Notes: generated by a model not told the origin, from the letters alone. A DNA stretch of 64,000 nt from Phycisphaerales bacterium (GCA_029260455.1 JAJDDF010000006.1:124001-188000), one strand, 5' to 3'; shown: positions 16,166-25,686, numbered from the stretch's first letter. Made by a program: numbers and translations.

Positions 16166-17791
16166 TCAGGGTTTGGTTGCAAGTGCTTCGTGGGCAAGTC
16201 GCGTAAAAAAGTCGTTCGATGGTGCTTTTTCACCAATCCAGAGCCGACTTTGCGCTGCGGCCTGGGCTGCGAACATCGCGGCTCCATCGATAAGCCCCCA
16301 CCCAGCGTCATGGGCTGCCACGAGTAATGGGGTGATGCGTGGGCGATAGACGGTGTCAAAAACCGTGGGGAGAGGCCCGCTGGTGGCTATTTCCTTGGGA
16401 TTGATGGGCATTGAATCCGGGTCGGGGCCGCCCGCCATGCCGAGAGGCGTCGCGTTGATCCAGAGTTGGCAGGTCGTATTGAAGCGATCATCCCATGGGG
16501 CAGCACATGCATTCGCCTTACCCAGAGCGCCAACAAGCGTCTCGGCCTTGGCCAAGTCGCGTGCGAAGACCGTGACGTTCGCACCGGCGCGCGCAAGCCC
16601 CGCCGCAACAGCCCGCGCCACACCGCCTGCACCCAGGATGCCAATGTGAACGCCCGACAGATCATCACCAAGCGCTTCGCGCACAAGCGAAACGATTGCG
16701 GGCATATCGGTGTTGGTGATGTGAACGGCACCGTCATCCGCAACCGTGAGCGTGTTCGCCGCGCCACACAAGCTCACGGATTCATCGATGCGCCATGTTC
16801 GCGAAGTATCCGATTCAGCTAGGCGCACAAGGTGCTGCTTGTGCGGGATCGTGACCGACGCCCCGGCGAAGTCGAGCCAATCTGTGCCGAGCAACTCAAG
16901 CAATGTTGCCTTGAAGCCCTCAAACCCGGCTTCCTTGGCAATGCGCATCGGCAGATACACCCCGTCGTGCGATGCCGAATCGAATGCCGCGTTGTGTACG
17001 ATCGGCCCGATTGAATGTGCAACGGGATCACCAAAGAGCGCGTATACCCTCGTGCTCGGCGTGATTGAATCAAAGCGATAGGTCTCGCGCAAGTCAGTGA
17101 TCGTCGGCTGACCCGGAGCGGTCACAGCGCCTGCATCAACAGTTGCAAAGGTGAGTAAGCCTCCAAACTTCGGGGCAAGCACACGGCTCATCAGGCCGTC
17201 CTCTCCCATCGCAAGGGCAATAGTCGGGCGATCGCGATCGCGCAAAATCTCGAAGATTTCGATATTGTCGCGTACCGTCCGCGCCCGGAAGACAACCTTG
17301 TGTACTGATGCTGCATCATGACTTCGCAATTCGTGCAGGCGGACAAACAGATTCGCGGGGCGGCCCTCAAAATCATGCAGACTCAAGATCAACCCCGGCG
17401 CGTGCTCGCGCGACTTGGCGGGGTGATCCACCGCAAGGTGAACTTTCTGTTGCAAGTTCGCACTCCGCGCATAGGTCACGAGCTCGATATCGATATACCG
17501 AGGCGGATGGTCCATCGTGCCAAGCTGCTCATAAAGTGCGATGCGGGCAGCATCATCGCCATCGTATTCGCCACCTTCTGAGGCTGATCTGCACGTCACA
17601 ATGCACGGCAACGGTGATTGCTCAACAAGCTGCGTCACCTGTGCGATGCCCTGGGCATCACCATCGCCATGAAAAACTGCGTCGATGCGATATTCAACAA
17701 GCTGCGCACCAAGTTCGCGAGCGCGCATGGCGATTGCTAGAGCATCGGCGATGTCATCAACCATGATGGGCGCACAGATCAGCGTGGACAT
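16166..17791 (-). CDS. aroDE: Fused 3-dehydroquinate dehydratase / shikimate dehydrogenase
   Basis: A bifunctional enzyme for steps three and four of the shikimate pathway. Residues 1 to about 225 form a type I dehydroquinase: E33-Y-R35, the general base His139 in LSLHD, and the Schiff-base Lys165 in VHKVVFRA. Residues of about 245-541 form shikimate dehydrogenase: GDPVAHSIGPIVHN with the substrate Ser260, catalytic Lys318 in VTIPHK, NTD ending at Asp362, the NADP loop GAGGVAR (387-393) and the GLIDGAAMFAAQAAAQ C-terminal helix. The fused order is the one known from plants and from some planctomycetes and chlamydiae. Both active sites look intact. Confidence 0.95.
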   Translation of the reverse strand: MSTLICAPIMVDDIADALAIAMRARELGAQLVEYRIDAVFHGDGDAQGIAQVTQLVEQSPLPCIVTCRSASEGGEYDGDDAARIALYEQLGTMDHPPRYIDIELVTYARSANLQQKVHLAVDHPAKSREHAPGLILSLHDFEGRPANLFVRLHELRSHDAASVHKVVFRARTVRDNIEIFEILRDRDRPTIALAMGEDGLMSRVLAPKFGGLLTFATVDAGAVTAPGQPTITDLRETYRFDSITPSTRVYALFGDPVAHSIGPIVHNAAFDSASHDGVYLPMRIAKEAGFEGFKATLLELLGTDWLDFAGASVTIPHKQHLVRLAESDTSRTWRIDESVSLCGAANTLTVADDGAVHITNTDMPAIVSLVREALGDDLSGVHIGILGAGGVARAVAAGLARAGANVTVFARDLAKAETLVGALGKANACAAPWDDRFNTTCQLWINATPLGMAGGPDPDSMPINPKEIATSGPLPTVFDTVYRPRITPLLVAAHDAGWGLIDGAAMFAAQAAAQSRLWIGEKAPSNDFFTRLAHEALATKP

Positions 17792-17795
17792 GCTG

Positions 17796-19073
17796 TCACT
17801 CTACTGTCTGTGCGATGGCGCATTGGGCAGCGGCGGTCCCGGCGACAAAACCAGACGCCCACGCCCATTGAAAGTTGAACCCGCCGATGCGGCCATCGAC
17901 ATCGCAAATCTCACCCGCCAAATGTAAGCCCGGACACACGCGGCTTTCCATTGTGGCGAGGTCGATCTCATCGAGCGGCACGCCCCCCGCCGTCACCTCA
18001 GCGTGATTCCACCCGCGATCACCCGTCACCGGAATGGGCATGTTCGTGATCGCATGTGCCAGCGTTTTTCGTGCATCGCGCGGCAACTGAGCGCCGGGCA
18101 TCGTTGGATCGACCTTCGCATGCTCGCAGAGCGCCCGCGCCAATCGTTCAGGCAAATGCTCGCGCAGAAATGCCAGCGGCGTGCGCTTGCCAAGCTCTTG
18201 CAACGCGCGATCGACAGAATCGAACGACTCCTCCGGCAGCCAGTTGATGAACAATCCTGCGACGGGATCATCGAGCCGTGCATGCGCGAGATAGCGAGAG
18301 ATGTCCATGGGACCGGGGCCACTCAAGCCGAAGTGCGTGCACAGGGTGTCGTTGGTGAAGAATTTGATGCGCTTGCCGGTTGATGTGCGCACTTCCAGCG
18401 TCGCGAGCACTGCGAGACCCGAAAGTGATGGAATGAATGTTTGCGCGGTATCGACTGTGATTGATACAAGGGCCGGAAGCACGTGCGGCGTGATCGCGTG
18501 CCCCAGCGCCCGAGCCATTGCATGGCCCGCGCCATCGGAGCCCGACTTGGGCAAACTCTTACCACCCGTGCAGAGGATAACGCGACGCGCACGAATCGAA
18601 TCGCCCACGTCGCTTCGCAACTCGAACACTTCTCCCGCCCGCACAATCGAATCAACGCACCAAGGATGATGCAACTCGACGTTTGCATCTCGGGCCGCGT
18701 GCAGCAATGCATGCAGCACCGTGCGCGCCTTGTCTGTCGTGGGGAAAAGCTTTCCCGTCGGCTCTCGCTTGAGTTCGACGCCCAACTCACGAAAGAACGT
18801 GATCGTCTCTGCAACCGGGAACTGCCGCAGCACCTTGGCAATCGCCGCTCGCGATGAACCCGCATACTCATCGGCATCGACTGCGCGATGCGTAACATTA
18901 CAACGCCCGCCACCTGCGACAAGAATCTTCGCGCCAAGCGTCTTGGCCCTATCAAGAGCGACGATGCGCAATGATTTGCCTGCATTTTGAGCTGCGCGCC
19001 CAGCTTGAATCGCCGCCATCAGTCCCGCAGCGCCCGCGCCGATGACAGCGATGTCAGCGTCGTGCTCACTCAC
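17796..19073 (-). CDS. FAD-dependent oxidoreductase, HI0933/BaiN family
   Basis: A 425-residue flavoprotein. The N-terminal dinucleotide site is AVIGAGAAGLMAAIQAG, followed by the family-specific KILVAGGGRCNVTH and the RVILCTGGKSLPKSGSDGAG segment. The C-terminal FAD-binding motif is GLHLAGEICDVDGRIGGFNF with QWAWASGFVAG. The BaiN/YhiN family is widely conserved, and some members reduce bile-acid intermediates in gut bacteria; the general substrate is unknown. It overlaps the end of prfA by four bases, so it is coupled to it, and aroDE follows four bases downstream. Confidence 0.9.
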   Translation of the reverse strand: MSEHDADIAVIGAGAAGLMAAIQAGRAAQNAGKSLRIVALDRAKTLGAKILVAGGGRCNVTHRAVDADEYAGSSRAAIAKVLRQFPVAETITFFRELGVELKREPTGKLFPTTDKARTVLHALLHAARDANVELHHPWCVDSIVRAGEVFELRSDVGDSIRARRVILCTGGKSLPKSGSDGAGHAMARALGHAITPHVLPALVSITVDTAQTFIPSLSGLAVLATLEVRTSTGKRIKFFTNDTLCTHFGLSGPGPMDISRYLAHARLDDPVAGLFINWLPEESFDSVDRALQELGKRTPLAFLREHLPERLARALCEHAKVDPTMPGAQLPRDARKTLAHAITNMPIPVTGDRGWNHAEVTAGGVPLDEIDLATMESRVCPGLHLAGEICDVDGRIGGFNFQWAWASGFVAGTAAAQCAIAQTVE

Positions 19074-20164
19074 AGTAATTCAAGCCGATGTGCGGTTTCC
19101 TGTGCGATCAATTGTCGCACGATGTCTTCCATCTGCCCGGCCATAACCGCCTGCAACGGAAAGCTTTCTTCAAGGCGATGATCAACGACGATCGATTCTT
19201 TCCATCGATAGGTGCGGATGCGCTCGGCCCTGCCGCCGCCGCCGATTTGTTCATTGCGCGCTTTGGATTCTTCAGCCCGCTTGCGTTCAAGTTCGCGCTC
19301 GTACAGCCGCGCGCGGAGCAACCGCCACGCCTTGACACGGTTCTGCGCTTGGCTCTTGGTCTCTTGCATGCGCACTTCGATGCCGGTCGGGCGGTGAATC
19401 AAATGCACCGCGGTCGAAACTTTGTTTACGTTCTGGCCGCCGGGGCCTTGCGCGGTCGTGACATGCTCATCAACATCTTCCGGATTCACTTCGATCTCGA
19501 CGGCCTCGGGTTCCGGCAACACTGCAACCGTCGCAGTCGAGGTATGCACGCGCCCCTGCGTCTCGGTTGCTGGCACGCGCTTGACGCAATGCGTGCCCGC
19601 TTCTTTGGCGAGTTCGCTCCAAACCCCCTCGCCCTTGACGCTGACGACTGCGTGGCGCACGCCCCCCGTGGATTCCTCTTCCGACAATTCAAGCGATTCC
19701 CACGACCACCCACGGCCCTGTGCATATTTCTCGTACATGCGCAGCAAGTCGCCCGCCCAGATGCCCGCCTCCGCGCCGCCAACGCCCGCACGAATCTCGA
19801 GCATCACGCTGCCTATCGCGCGGTCATCGGCGTTGACCAGATGCTCGACCGCGCGATCAAGCGCCGCAGCGCTGCGCGCATCGACATCGGGCAGCTCACT
19901 CTGCGCCATCGCAGCAAACTCTGCATCATCACCCGAGATGATCGTGCGCAAGTCATCCGCTTCCTTCGCCAGCGCATCATGTTCGGCCAGCGCATCCGCT
20001 GCGGGATCGAGCACGGCTTTCTTGATCGATAGCTCGCGGGTCTTGTTGTGATCGGAAAAGACCTCGGGGTTTTCGAGTTGGCGCGCCAAGTCATCACGGC
20101 GCGCAGCGATCTCGCGCAGCTTGGCGACCACCGCATCAGAGAGTTTGGTGTTGGAACCGATCAT
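19070..20164 (-). CDS. prfA: Peptide chain release factor 1
   Basis: RF1 recognises UAA and UAG in the ribosomal A site and triggers peptide release. The PxT anticodon tripeptide is PAT (RVPATETQGRVHTSTATVAV), which marks RF1 rather than RF2, and the catalytic GGQ is in TTAQGPGGQNVNKVSTAVHL. I start at ATG 20164 (364 residues, MIGSNTKLSDAVVAKL); the frame opens 33 bases earlier. rpmE lies upstream, an arrangement seen in many bacteria. The stop overlaps the following flavoprotein gene. Confidence 0.97.
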   Translation of the reverse strand: MIGSNTKLSDAVVAKLREIAARRDDLARQLENPEVFSDHNKTRELSIKKAVLDPAADALAEHDALAKEADDLRTIISGDDAEFAAMAQSELPDVDARSAAALDRAVEHLVNADDRAIGSVMLEIRAGVGGAEAGIWAGDLLRMYEKYAQGRGWSWESLELSEEESTGGVRHAVVSVKGEGVWSELAKEAGTHCVKRVPATETQGRVHTSTATVAVLPEPEAVEIEVNPEDVDEHVTTAQGPGGQNVNKVSTAVHLIHRPTGIEVRMQETKSQAQNRVKAWRLLRARLYERELERKRAEESKARNEQIGGGGRAERIRTYRWKESIVVDHRLEESFPLQAVMAGQMEDIVRQLIAQETAHRLELL

Positions 20165-20272
20165 TGCGCCACCGGTGCACCATCGCGCACAGGACAACGT
20201 TTACACTGCGTGGCAGCGCTGCGCGCAAACGCTCCACCTCGCGTGATCAAACGCCCAGAGGCCTCGATTGTG

Positions 20273-20500
20273 CTAGCGCCGCTTCTTGCCCGCGAAATAG
20301 TCGCCCGTAAATTTCTTCTGGAACTTCTCGACGCGGCCCGCGGTGTCGACGAACGAACTCTTGCCCGTAAAGAATGGATGCGAGCCCGACCAGACATCGA
20401 CGTGCATCTCCGCCACGGTGGCCCCGGTGGTCATGACGACCTCGCCGTTGTAGTAGACCTTGCAGTTGGGGTAGTACTGGGGATGGATTTTTTGCTTCAT
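20273..20500 (-). CDS. rpmE: 50S ribosomal protein L31
   Basis: A 75-residue ribosomal protein L31. It begins MKQKIHPQYYPNCKVYYNGE and holds the signature SHPFFTGKSSFVDTAGRVEKF. In zinc-binding L31 two CxxC pairs are expected; here only one Cys (in YPNCKV) remains, so this is a zinc-independent form. The frame is open upstream to 20593, but the true start is the ATG at 20500. It precedes prfA with a 108-base gap. Confidence 0.95.
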   Translation of the reverse strand: MKQKIHPQYYPNCKVYYNGEVVMTTGATVAEMHVDVWSGSHPFFTGKSSFVDTAGRVEKFQKKFTGDYFAGKKRR

Positions 20501-20659
20501 GAGAGGGTCCGCCTGCTTGCCTGTCGGTTCAATCCGGGAAGCCCACCAGCCCGCCGGGTTGGGGATTGTATGGGGGGGAAGGGGGAGGGGCAAGGGGGAG
20601 CAAAGAGCCTGAAACTGCCAATTGCTCGCCGGGCAAAGAGGCCCACTAGAATCTTATGA

Positions 20660-21181
20660 ATGAAAGCCACCACCATGCCAATTCTAGAGGACGCCACGGC
20701 CCGCTTGAAGCAGACCTACGCGGTCTTGGTTGCAGATTGCCAAGAAGTCGAGAAGCTTCTGCATACAACAGATACACCCTGTCTTCGGCGCATGTTCGTG
20801 CGCACTCTTTCAGCCTTTGTCGAAGGCATGGCACATCAGATGCGCTGCATTGTACGCGACGCACTTGAGGAGTTTCCACAAGCCAAGGACAAGTGTGGGT
20901 TCACGGATTTGGAGTTTGAGTGGTTGAACGGGAATAAGCAAGTAAAGAAGAGGCTCCCTACCGCAATGAACTGCTACGCAAAGCTGTACTTGGAGCCGTC
21001 CGGTCTTAGTTGCCAGAGCAAGCTGGACAGGTTGGCCAAGATTCGTGACCGCATCACGCATCCCGAATCGGCCGCTGGCTTGGAGGTATCGGATCAGGAA
21101 TGGACCGATGCTTGGGCCGCTGCCGAATCGCTTATTGAAGATATGGGCGGGCTATTCAGGACCTGCAACGCGAAGGGATAG
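20660..21181 (+). CDS. HEPN-like helical protein, first gene of a candidate defence cassette
   Basis: A 173-residue, mostly alpha-helical protein without membrane segments. Near the end is LAKIRDRITHPES, an R-x4-H pattern preceded by a helix, as in HEPN ribonuclease domains. The call as HEPN-like is an inference from that motif and the helical content. ATG 20660 is the first start; Met6 is an alternative. A TAGAAT box lies only eight bases upstream, so the transcript may be nearly leaderless. It is followed two bases later by a small unknown gene and then the GHKL ATPase, all on the same strand, suggesting one operon unrelated to the rpmE-prfA genes beside it. Confidence 0.55.
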   Translation: MKATTMPILEDATARLKQTYAVLVADCQEVEKLLHTTDTPCLRRMFVRTLSAFVEGMAHQMRCIVRDALEEFPQAKDKCGFTDLEFEWLNGNKQVKKRLPTAMNCYAKLYLEPSGLSCQSKLDRLAKIRDRITHPESAAGLEVSDQEWTDAWAAAESLIEDMGGLFRTCNAKG

Positions 21182-21183
21182 AC

Positions 21184-21519
21184 ATGTCGAACAAGGACGT
21201 GACGCACCTGATAGAGCGGCTTGAGGCATTTGAAGATCGACTCGGTGTGCGGCTTGAATCTATCCACTCGGACTTGAATGTGCATGATGACAGCGCGTGG
21301 CTGCGTGTCCGCGGAGAATTGCACCCTAAATCAGGAACAAAGCTTCAAGAGGATTTGGAATTAGTCGTCGCAGCATACGATTCATCTTCTCAGGTTGTGG
21401 GTACCACTACAAGTATTTTTGAAGCAAGTGAATTTTTTGGTTTTGAGATATTTAATATACTAGTGGAGATTCATGTGGATAAGCTAACGCGAGTCCGCGT
21501 CTATCCAAAAAAATGGTGA
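21184..21519 (+). CDS. Small protein of unknown function in candidate defence cassette
   Basis: A 111-residue soluble protein. An amphipathic N-terminal helix (THLIERLEAFEDRLGVRLES) is followed by a beta-rich part (AWLRVRGELHP, LELVVAAYDSSSQVVGTTTS, FEIFNILVEIHV) that resembles an immunoglobulin-like or FxLYD-type sandwich. Its base composition is noticeably more AT-rich than its neighbours, especially around 21400-21500. It starts two bases after the HEPN-like gene and ends seven bases before the GHKL gene. Its role is unknown; an adaptor or antitoxin is possible by position only. Confidence 0.55.
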   Translation: MSNKDVTHLIERLEAFEDRLGVRLESIHSDLNVHDDSAWLRVRGELHPKSGTKLQEDLELVVAAYDSSSQVVGTTTSIFEASEFFGFEIFNILVEIHVDKLTRVRVYPKKW

Positions 21520-21526
21520 GAAGACT

Positions 21527-23527
21527 ATGCTTGAGGAAGTGCGAGGACCGCTGTTAGAAGAAGCAAAGCAATCGCCATCGCTTCTGTCGGACCTGGCGGG
21601 GCTTGAGCAATATGTCGCGGAAAGCTACGACTCGCGCTCCTTCGTCGAACTACTGCAGAACGCTGACGATGCCGGGGCTTCGCGATTCGTGATCCAGCGA
21701 ACCGGCGATTTGCTGATCGTGGCGAATGACGGACGACGGTTTACACGCACGGATTTCGAGAGTTTGTGCCGGAGCGCCGCATCCACCAAAAGCCGGGGAG
21801 ACAGCATCGGGTATCGCGGGATCGGGTTCAAGTCCGTTGTGAGCTTCGCACGGACGATTCATCTGGTCAGTGGGGAATTGGCGACGACGTTCTCCCGAGA
21901 GCGAACGACGATGGATGTCCCCCAAGCGACGCGCGTTCCCTTGGTTCGGATTCCGCATCCCCTCGATAGCGCCGACCGGGCAGCATTCTCCTCCGTACTT
22001 GATCGTTTGTTGGGCGATGGGATGACCACCGCCTTTGTGTTTGATCACTTCTTGGCCAGCGGGATCGAGAAGGAGTTTGCCGCCTTTGATCCCAGTTCGC
22101 TCTTGTTCCTCCGAAATGTGCAGCACGTCGAGTTGCGCACCAACACTGAGGCGATGATTACGGTTCAGCGGGACAGTATTGACGCTCGCAGCCGATCGAT
22201 CCGCTTGACTGGTGGCGACGGCCATTCGGAATGGCTGGTCATCGAGCAGAACGGGATAGCCCTGGCATTCGGCCGGGAAGCCGATCGGGTTGTGCGACTA
22301 GATGAACGCGAAGCCGTTGTTCATGCTTTCCTGCCAACACTTGAGCCAACCGGGTTGGGGGTCAAGATTCATGGCGACCTCAGCACTGACCCATCCAGAA
22401 CGCGAGTCGTATTCGACGAGCGAACATCCTCTGGCCTGAACGACATCGCGGCGCTGATCGTAACGCTTCTGGACGAGGGATTGTCTGACAAGAAACTGGC
22501 GGATGCGGCGGGGATAATTGCCGCGCTCGTGCCGTTCTCTGACCCGCGCATGGCTAGCTTTCAGCGTCGATCCTTCAAGACTGATCTATTCGCGGCAAGC
22601 AAGCAATGTGCGAACGAACGGTTCGTCGGTCTCCGTTGCCGTCCGACGTGGCTAAATGCGGTCGATTTCGAGACGCTCTCCCGAACAGCGGGGCTCAGGG
22701 TCGTTCCGCGCAATCTTGAGGGCGTTGAAGGGCTGCAAGGCATGCTGCGCTTCTTGGGAGCAAAAGAAGCCACTTTTGACGAGTTGTCGCCTTCATTGTG
22801 CGCTTGCAACGTAACGGTGCCGGGTGCCGCTGAGTTGGTGGCCCACTTGACTCAGCGTCACGCCACCAAGCAGATAAATGCCAAACAAGTAAAGCCTGCC
22901 TGGCGATTGTGGCCAGCGGGGGGCGAAGTGCTTTCGTTTGAGCAGGCCAAGACAGCAGGCAAGCTCGATCGCGACTTTACTGACTTGGTTGCAGAGAAAG
23001 GTGCCGTAAGTGGTGAAACGCACCGGCTCATAGCGGGCATGAGTGACACGCCTACTGCCACTGCACTACTGCCAGAGGAGCTGCGCCCGGAAACCGGCAC
23101 CACAACTAGCGGAGCCCCGCAGAATGTCACTCAGGTGCAACATCTGAGCCTGAAGCGATGGCGCAGTGCTGAACAACAGGTGCTGAATCTTCTCATCGCG
23201 CTCGGGTGGTCGGTTGAGGATGTCAGTCGGCAGAACATCGGATATGACATCGAAGGACGAACCCCCGAAGCGGAAGAGGCATTCATCGAAGTCAAGGCCA
23301 TCAATAATGCCGGACAGGCTTTTACTCTCACGAGCAACGAGGAAGCAGTCGCGCGTCAGAAAGGCGCGAAGTACCAACTGGCAATCGTGCGGCAGGCTGA
23401 CGACTTCCTTGAGGTGGCGTTCATCCGTGACCCGATCCAGCATTTGAAGCTAACCCGCCAGTGTCGTCAGTGGGTGTGGGAGTGTGCCGCATACACATTT
23501 GACCCACAGCGGTTTCCCCTCGAATAG
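21527..23527 (+). CDS. GHKL/sacsin-like ATPase with C-terminal DUF3883 nuclease-like domain
   Basis: A 666-residue protein. The N-terminal Bergerat ATPase fold is complete: E41-LLQNADDAG (N box), N67-D-G69 (G1) and GYRGIGFKS from Gly95 (G2), as in sacsin, Hsp90 and MutL-type ATPases. The middle (about 250-540) is unassigned. The C-terminus holds a DUF3883 domain with PD-(D/E)XK-type residues Asp574 and E588-V-K590 in GYDIEGR..AFIEVKA. ATPases of this kind joined to DUF3883 occur mainly in mobile or defence neighbourhoods. I infer a sensing ATPase linked to nucleic-acid cleavage. It ends nine bases before a convergent membrane-protein gene. Confidence 0.75.
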   Translation: MLEEVRGPLLEEAKQSPSLLSDLAGLEQYVAESYDSRSFVELLQNADDAGASRFVIQRTGDLLIVANDGRRFTRTDFESLCRSAASTKSRGDSIGYRGIGFKSVVSFARTIHLVSGELATTFSRERTTMDVPQATRVPLVRIPHPLDSADRAAFSSVLDRLLGDGMTTAFVFDHFLASGIEKEFAAFDPSSLLFLRNVQHVELRTNTEAMITVQRDSIDARSRSIRLTGGDGHSEWLVIEQNGIALAFGREADRVVRLDEREAVVHAFLPTLEPTGLGVKIHGDLSTDPSRTRVVFDERTSSGLNDIAALIVTLLDEGLSDKKLADAAGIIAALVPFSDPRMASFQRRSFKTDLFAASKQCANERFVGLRCRPTWLNAVDFETLSRTAGLRVVPRNLEGVEGLQGMLRFLGAKEATFDELSPSLCACNVTVPGAAELVAHLTQRHATKQINAKQVKPAWRLWPAGGEVLSFEQAKTAGKLDRDFTDLVAEKGAVSGETHRLIAGMSDTPTATALLPEELRPETGTTTSGAPQNVTQVQHLSLKRWRSAEQQVLNLLIALGWSVEDVSRQNIGYDIEGRTPEAEEAFIEVKAINNAGQAFTLTSNEEAVARQKGAKYQLAIVRQADDFLEVAFIRDPIQHLKLTRQCRQWVWECAAYTFDPQRFPLE

Positions 23528-23536
23528 GCGGCAGCT

Positions 23537-24058
23537 TCACTCCGGTCCCCGAGTTCCCCCCTCCCCCTCCCCCTTCCCCAACACCCGTCGCACACCAACA
23601 ACAATGAGCCCGAGGAAGCCTGCTGCGATACACGACCCATGCAAGGCGCGCAGAGAGATCACGCCGTGAAGTGAATTGACATTGCTCACCGGCCAGAGCG
23701 GATGCACATCTCCGTGCATAACGCTATCCAAGAGGATGTGTGAAAAACTGCCCAGGGCGGCGCCGAGCGCAATCGGGCGCATTGTAAGCCGCTTCCAACC
23801 GAACAGGTTTGGCAAAGGCATCACGGACGCCAGCCTGCGCGCACCGGCGAAGATCGCAATGGTCATCACCAGCGCTACACACGCGCCAACGTATGTATGA
23901 AAGAACCGGTGCAGCGGATACTGATCGGTGACCATGTAGTACAGCGGTTCAACGTCAATCAGGACATTCGCTGCGCAGAACGACAGAAAGCTGATCTGCC
24001 GTGGTGCGATCGCATGGACTGCAACTGCTGGCCCGAAATGGAATGGTGTAAATGGCAT
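23537..24058 (-). CDS. Membrane-bound metal-dependent hydrolase-like protein
   Basis: About 173 residues from ATG 24058 (MPFTPFHFGPAVAVHAIAPR). Several membrane helices alternate with conserved acids and histidines: LIDVEPLYYMV, LHRFFHTYVGA and FSHILLDSVMHGDVHPLWP. This pattern matches the DUF4184/YdjM-type family of membrane proteins proposed to be metal-dependent hydrolases; their substrates are not known. The first seven codons of the longer frame (to 24079) were dropped. It converges with the GHKL ATPase gene. Confidence 0.6.
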   Translation of the reverse strand: MPFTPFHFGPAVAVHAIAPRQISFLSFCAANVLIDVEPLYYMVTDQYPLHRFFHTYVGACVALVMTIAIFAGARRLASVMPLPNLFGWKRLTMRPIALGAALGSFSHILLDSVMHGDVHPLWPVSNVNSLHGVISLRALHGSCIAAGFLGLIVVGVRRVLGKGEGEGGTRGPE

Positions 24059-24320
24059 GAGGTGGGCTGTGCCGATCAATACGTTGGTTCTGCCGGCGGA
24101 GTTCGAGAGTCAGACCCCGGGTTGACCCGCAAGCCAGGCCACCCATCGCCTCAATTGCGGCAAATGGATTCTGCGGCGCAACATCTTATTTATTTTTATT
24201 CAGGAGAAATGTACCTGTAGATCGGCCAGTGGGACATTCCTGCGGAGACATGTTGTTTTTTGCACCAGAGTTGCGGTGATAGCTCGCCAGGCGGTCACTG
24301 CTGCACAAACAGGAGCGCCC

Positions 24321-25619
24321 ATGATGTCCGCACGCATGACTGTCAATGAAGCCGTGTGCCTTATCGCCCTGCTCGGCGCGGCGAGCGCACAGGGGATCGC
24401 CTTCCTCCCGCCGGTGTTCACGCTCGCCGATCAGCCCGAGCCCAAGAAAATGGCCGCAGCGGATTTCAACCATGACGGAAATCTCGATATCGCCCTCTCG
24501 ACAAAAGGCCCCTTCCCCACAGAGCCCGAAGGCGCCTCGATCGTCGTGGCACTTGGCGATGGCGCCGGCGGGTTTCCCGATGTGATTTCGCTGTTTACGA
24601 CAACTTCATTCTGGGGTGTCACCGCCGCGGACTTCAATGGCGACGGGAATCCTGATGTTGCGTTTTCGGGAACGCAGAACGGCGTCTCATATATGCTGGG
24701 CAATGGAATTGGCGAGTTCGGCCCGCGGATCATTGTTCAAGGTTCAACTCTGCCCACCGCCCTCGCAAGCGCGGACATGAATCTGGACGGCATCCCCGAT
24801 CTCATCTGGGGCAGTGAAAACCTCGGTGCGATTGTTGTCGCACTGAGCAATGGTGATGGAACCTTCGCAGCACCTGTCAGCACGACCGCCGGCTCGATTC
24901 TCGATGTCAACGTCGCTGATATGAATCTCGACGGCATTCCCGATGTTGTCGGCGGAACGCGCCAGAACGGCATCCAGGTCTTCCTCGGAGACGGTGCAGG
25001 CAACCTGACTTTTGTCGATTTTGTCAGCGGCGATTCGTCGTTTGTGCAGGGCATGGGCCTCGCCATCGGACATCTCGATGGTGACAACCTGCCCGATGTT
25101 GCCTGGGTCGGCGAGGGCACAACATTGAGCGCCGCATTCGGCACCGGCGCGGGCACGGTCAGCTTCCGTCAGACGATCGACGGTGGCGTCTTCTTTCCCA
25201 AGGACGTGACCATTGCGGATTACGACAGTGACGGCCTCGACGATATCGTGATCGCCACGTTTTCGTCCGCCGGTGTGTACCGCAATACTGGCGGGGGGAC
25301 GTTTGCCGCGGTCCAATTTGTTGGCTCATCATCCCAGGCCGTGGTCTGCGATGCCTTCGACATGAACGGCGATCTGTTGCCGGACCTCGTCGTCACGGGG
25401 CGCAACTTCGGCGAGAGCCCGATTGTCGCGGTTCATCTGAACTTCAGCGGGACCGGCATCCCCGGCGATATCAATGGTGATGGCTCGGTTGATCTTGCCG
25501 ACCTGAACGCGGTGCTGTCGCAGTTTGGCGGGCCCGGCAGCGCGGATATCGATGGCAATGGCATTGTCGATCTTGGGGATTTGTCTGTGGTGCTGTTCAA
25601 CTTCGGAACCATTGCGTGA
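24321..25619 (+). CDS. Secreted FG-GAP/VCBS repeat protein with dockerin-type C-terminus
   Basis: About 432 residues from ATG 24321, five bases after AGGAG. A signal peptide (EAVCLIALLGAASAQG) is followed by about seven calcium-binding FG-GAP/VCBS repeats, each with a D-x-N/D-x-D-G-x-x-D core (DFNHDGNLDIAL, DFNGDGNPDVAF, DMNLDGIPDLIW and so on), predicting a beta-propeller. The C-terminus is a type I dockerin-like pair (GDINGDGSVDLADLNAVLSQ and ADIDGNGIVDLGDLSVVLF). Such paired EF-hand ends are very common in Phycisphaerae surface proteins. Probably an extracellular or cell-surface binding protein. Confidence 0.85.
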   Translation: MMSARMTVNEAVCLIALLGAASAQGIAFLPPVFTLADQPEPKKMAAADFNHDGNLDIALSTKGPFPTEPEGASIVVALGDGAGGFPDVISLFTTTSFWGVTAADFNGDGNPDVAFSGTQNGVSYMLGNGIGEFGPRIIVQGSTLPTALASADMNLDGIPDLIWGSENLGAIVVALSNGDGTFAAPVSTTAGSILDVNVADMNLDGIPDVVGGTRQNGIQVFLGDGAGNLTFVDFVSGDSSFVQGMGLAIGHLDGDNLPDVAWVGEGTTLSAAFGTGAGTVSFRQTIDGGVFFPKDVTIADYDSDGLDDIVIATFSSAGVYRNTGGGTFAAVQFVGSSSQAVVCDAFDMNGDLLPDLVVTGRNFGESPIVAVHLNFSGTGIPGDINGDGSVDLADLNAVLSQFGGPGSADIDGNGIVDLGDLSVVLFNFGTIA

Positions 25620-25686
25620 GGAGCCTCGTGGACGGTCTGGCCCGGTAGGACGACCCGCCGGGGCCATTGGGTGGGTTTGGCACCGC

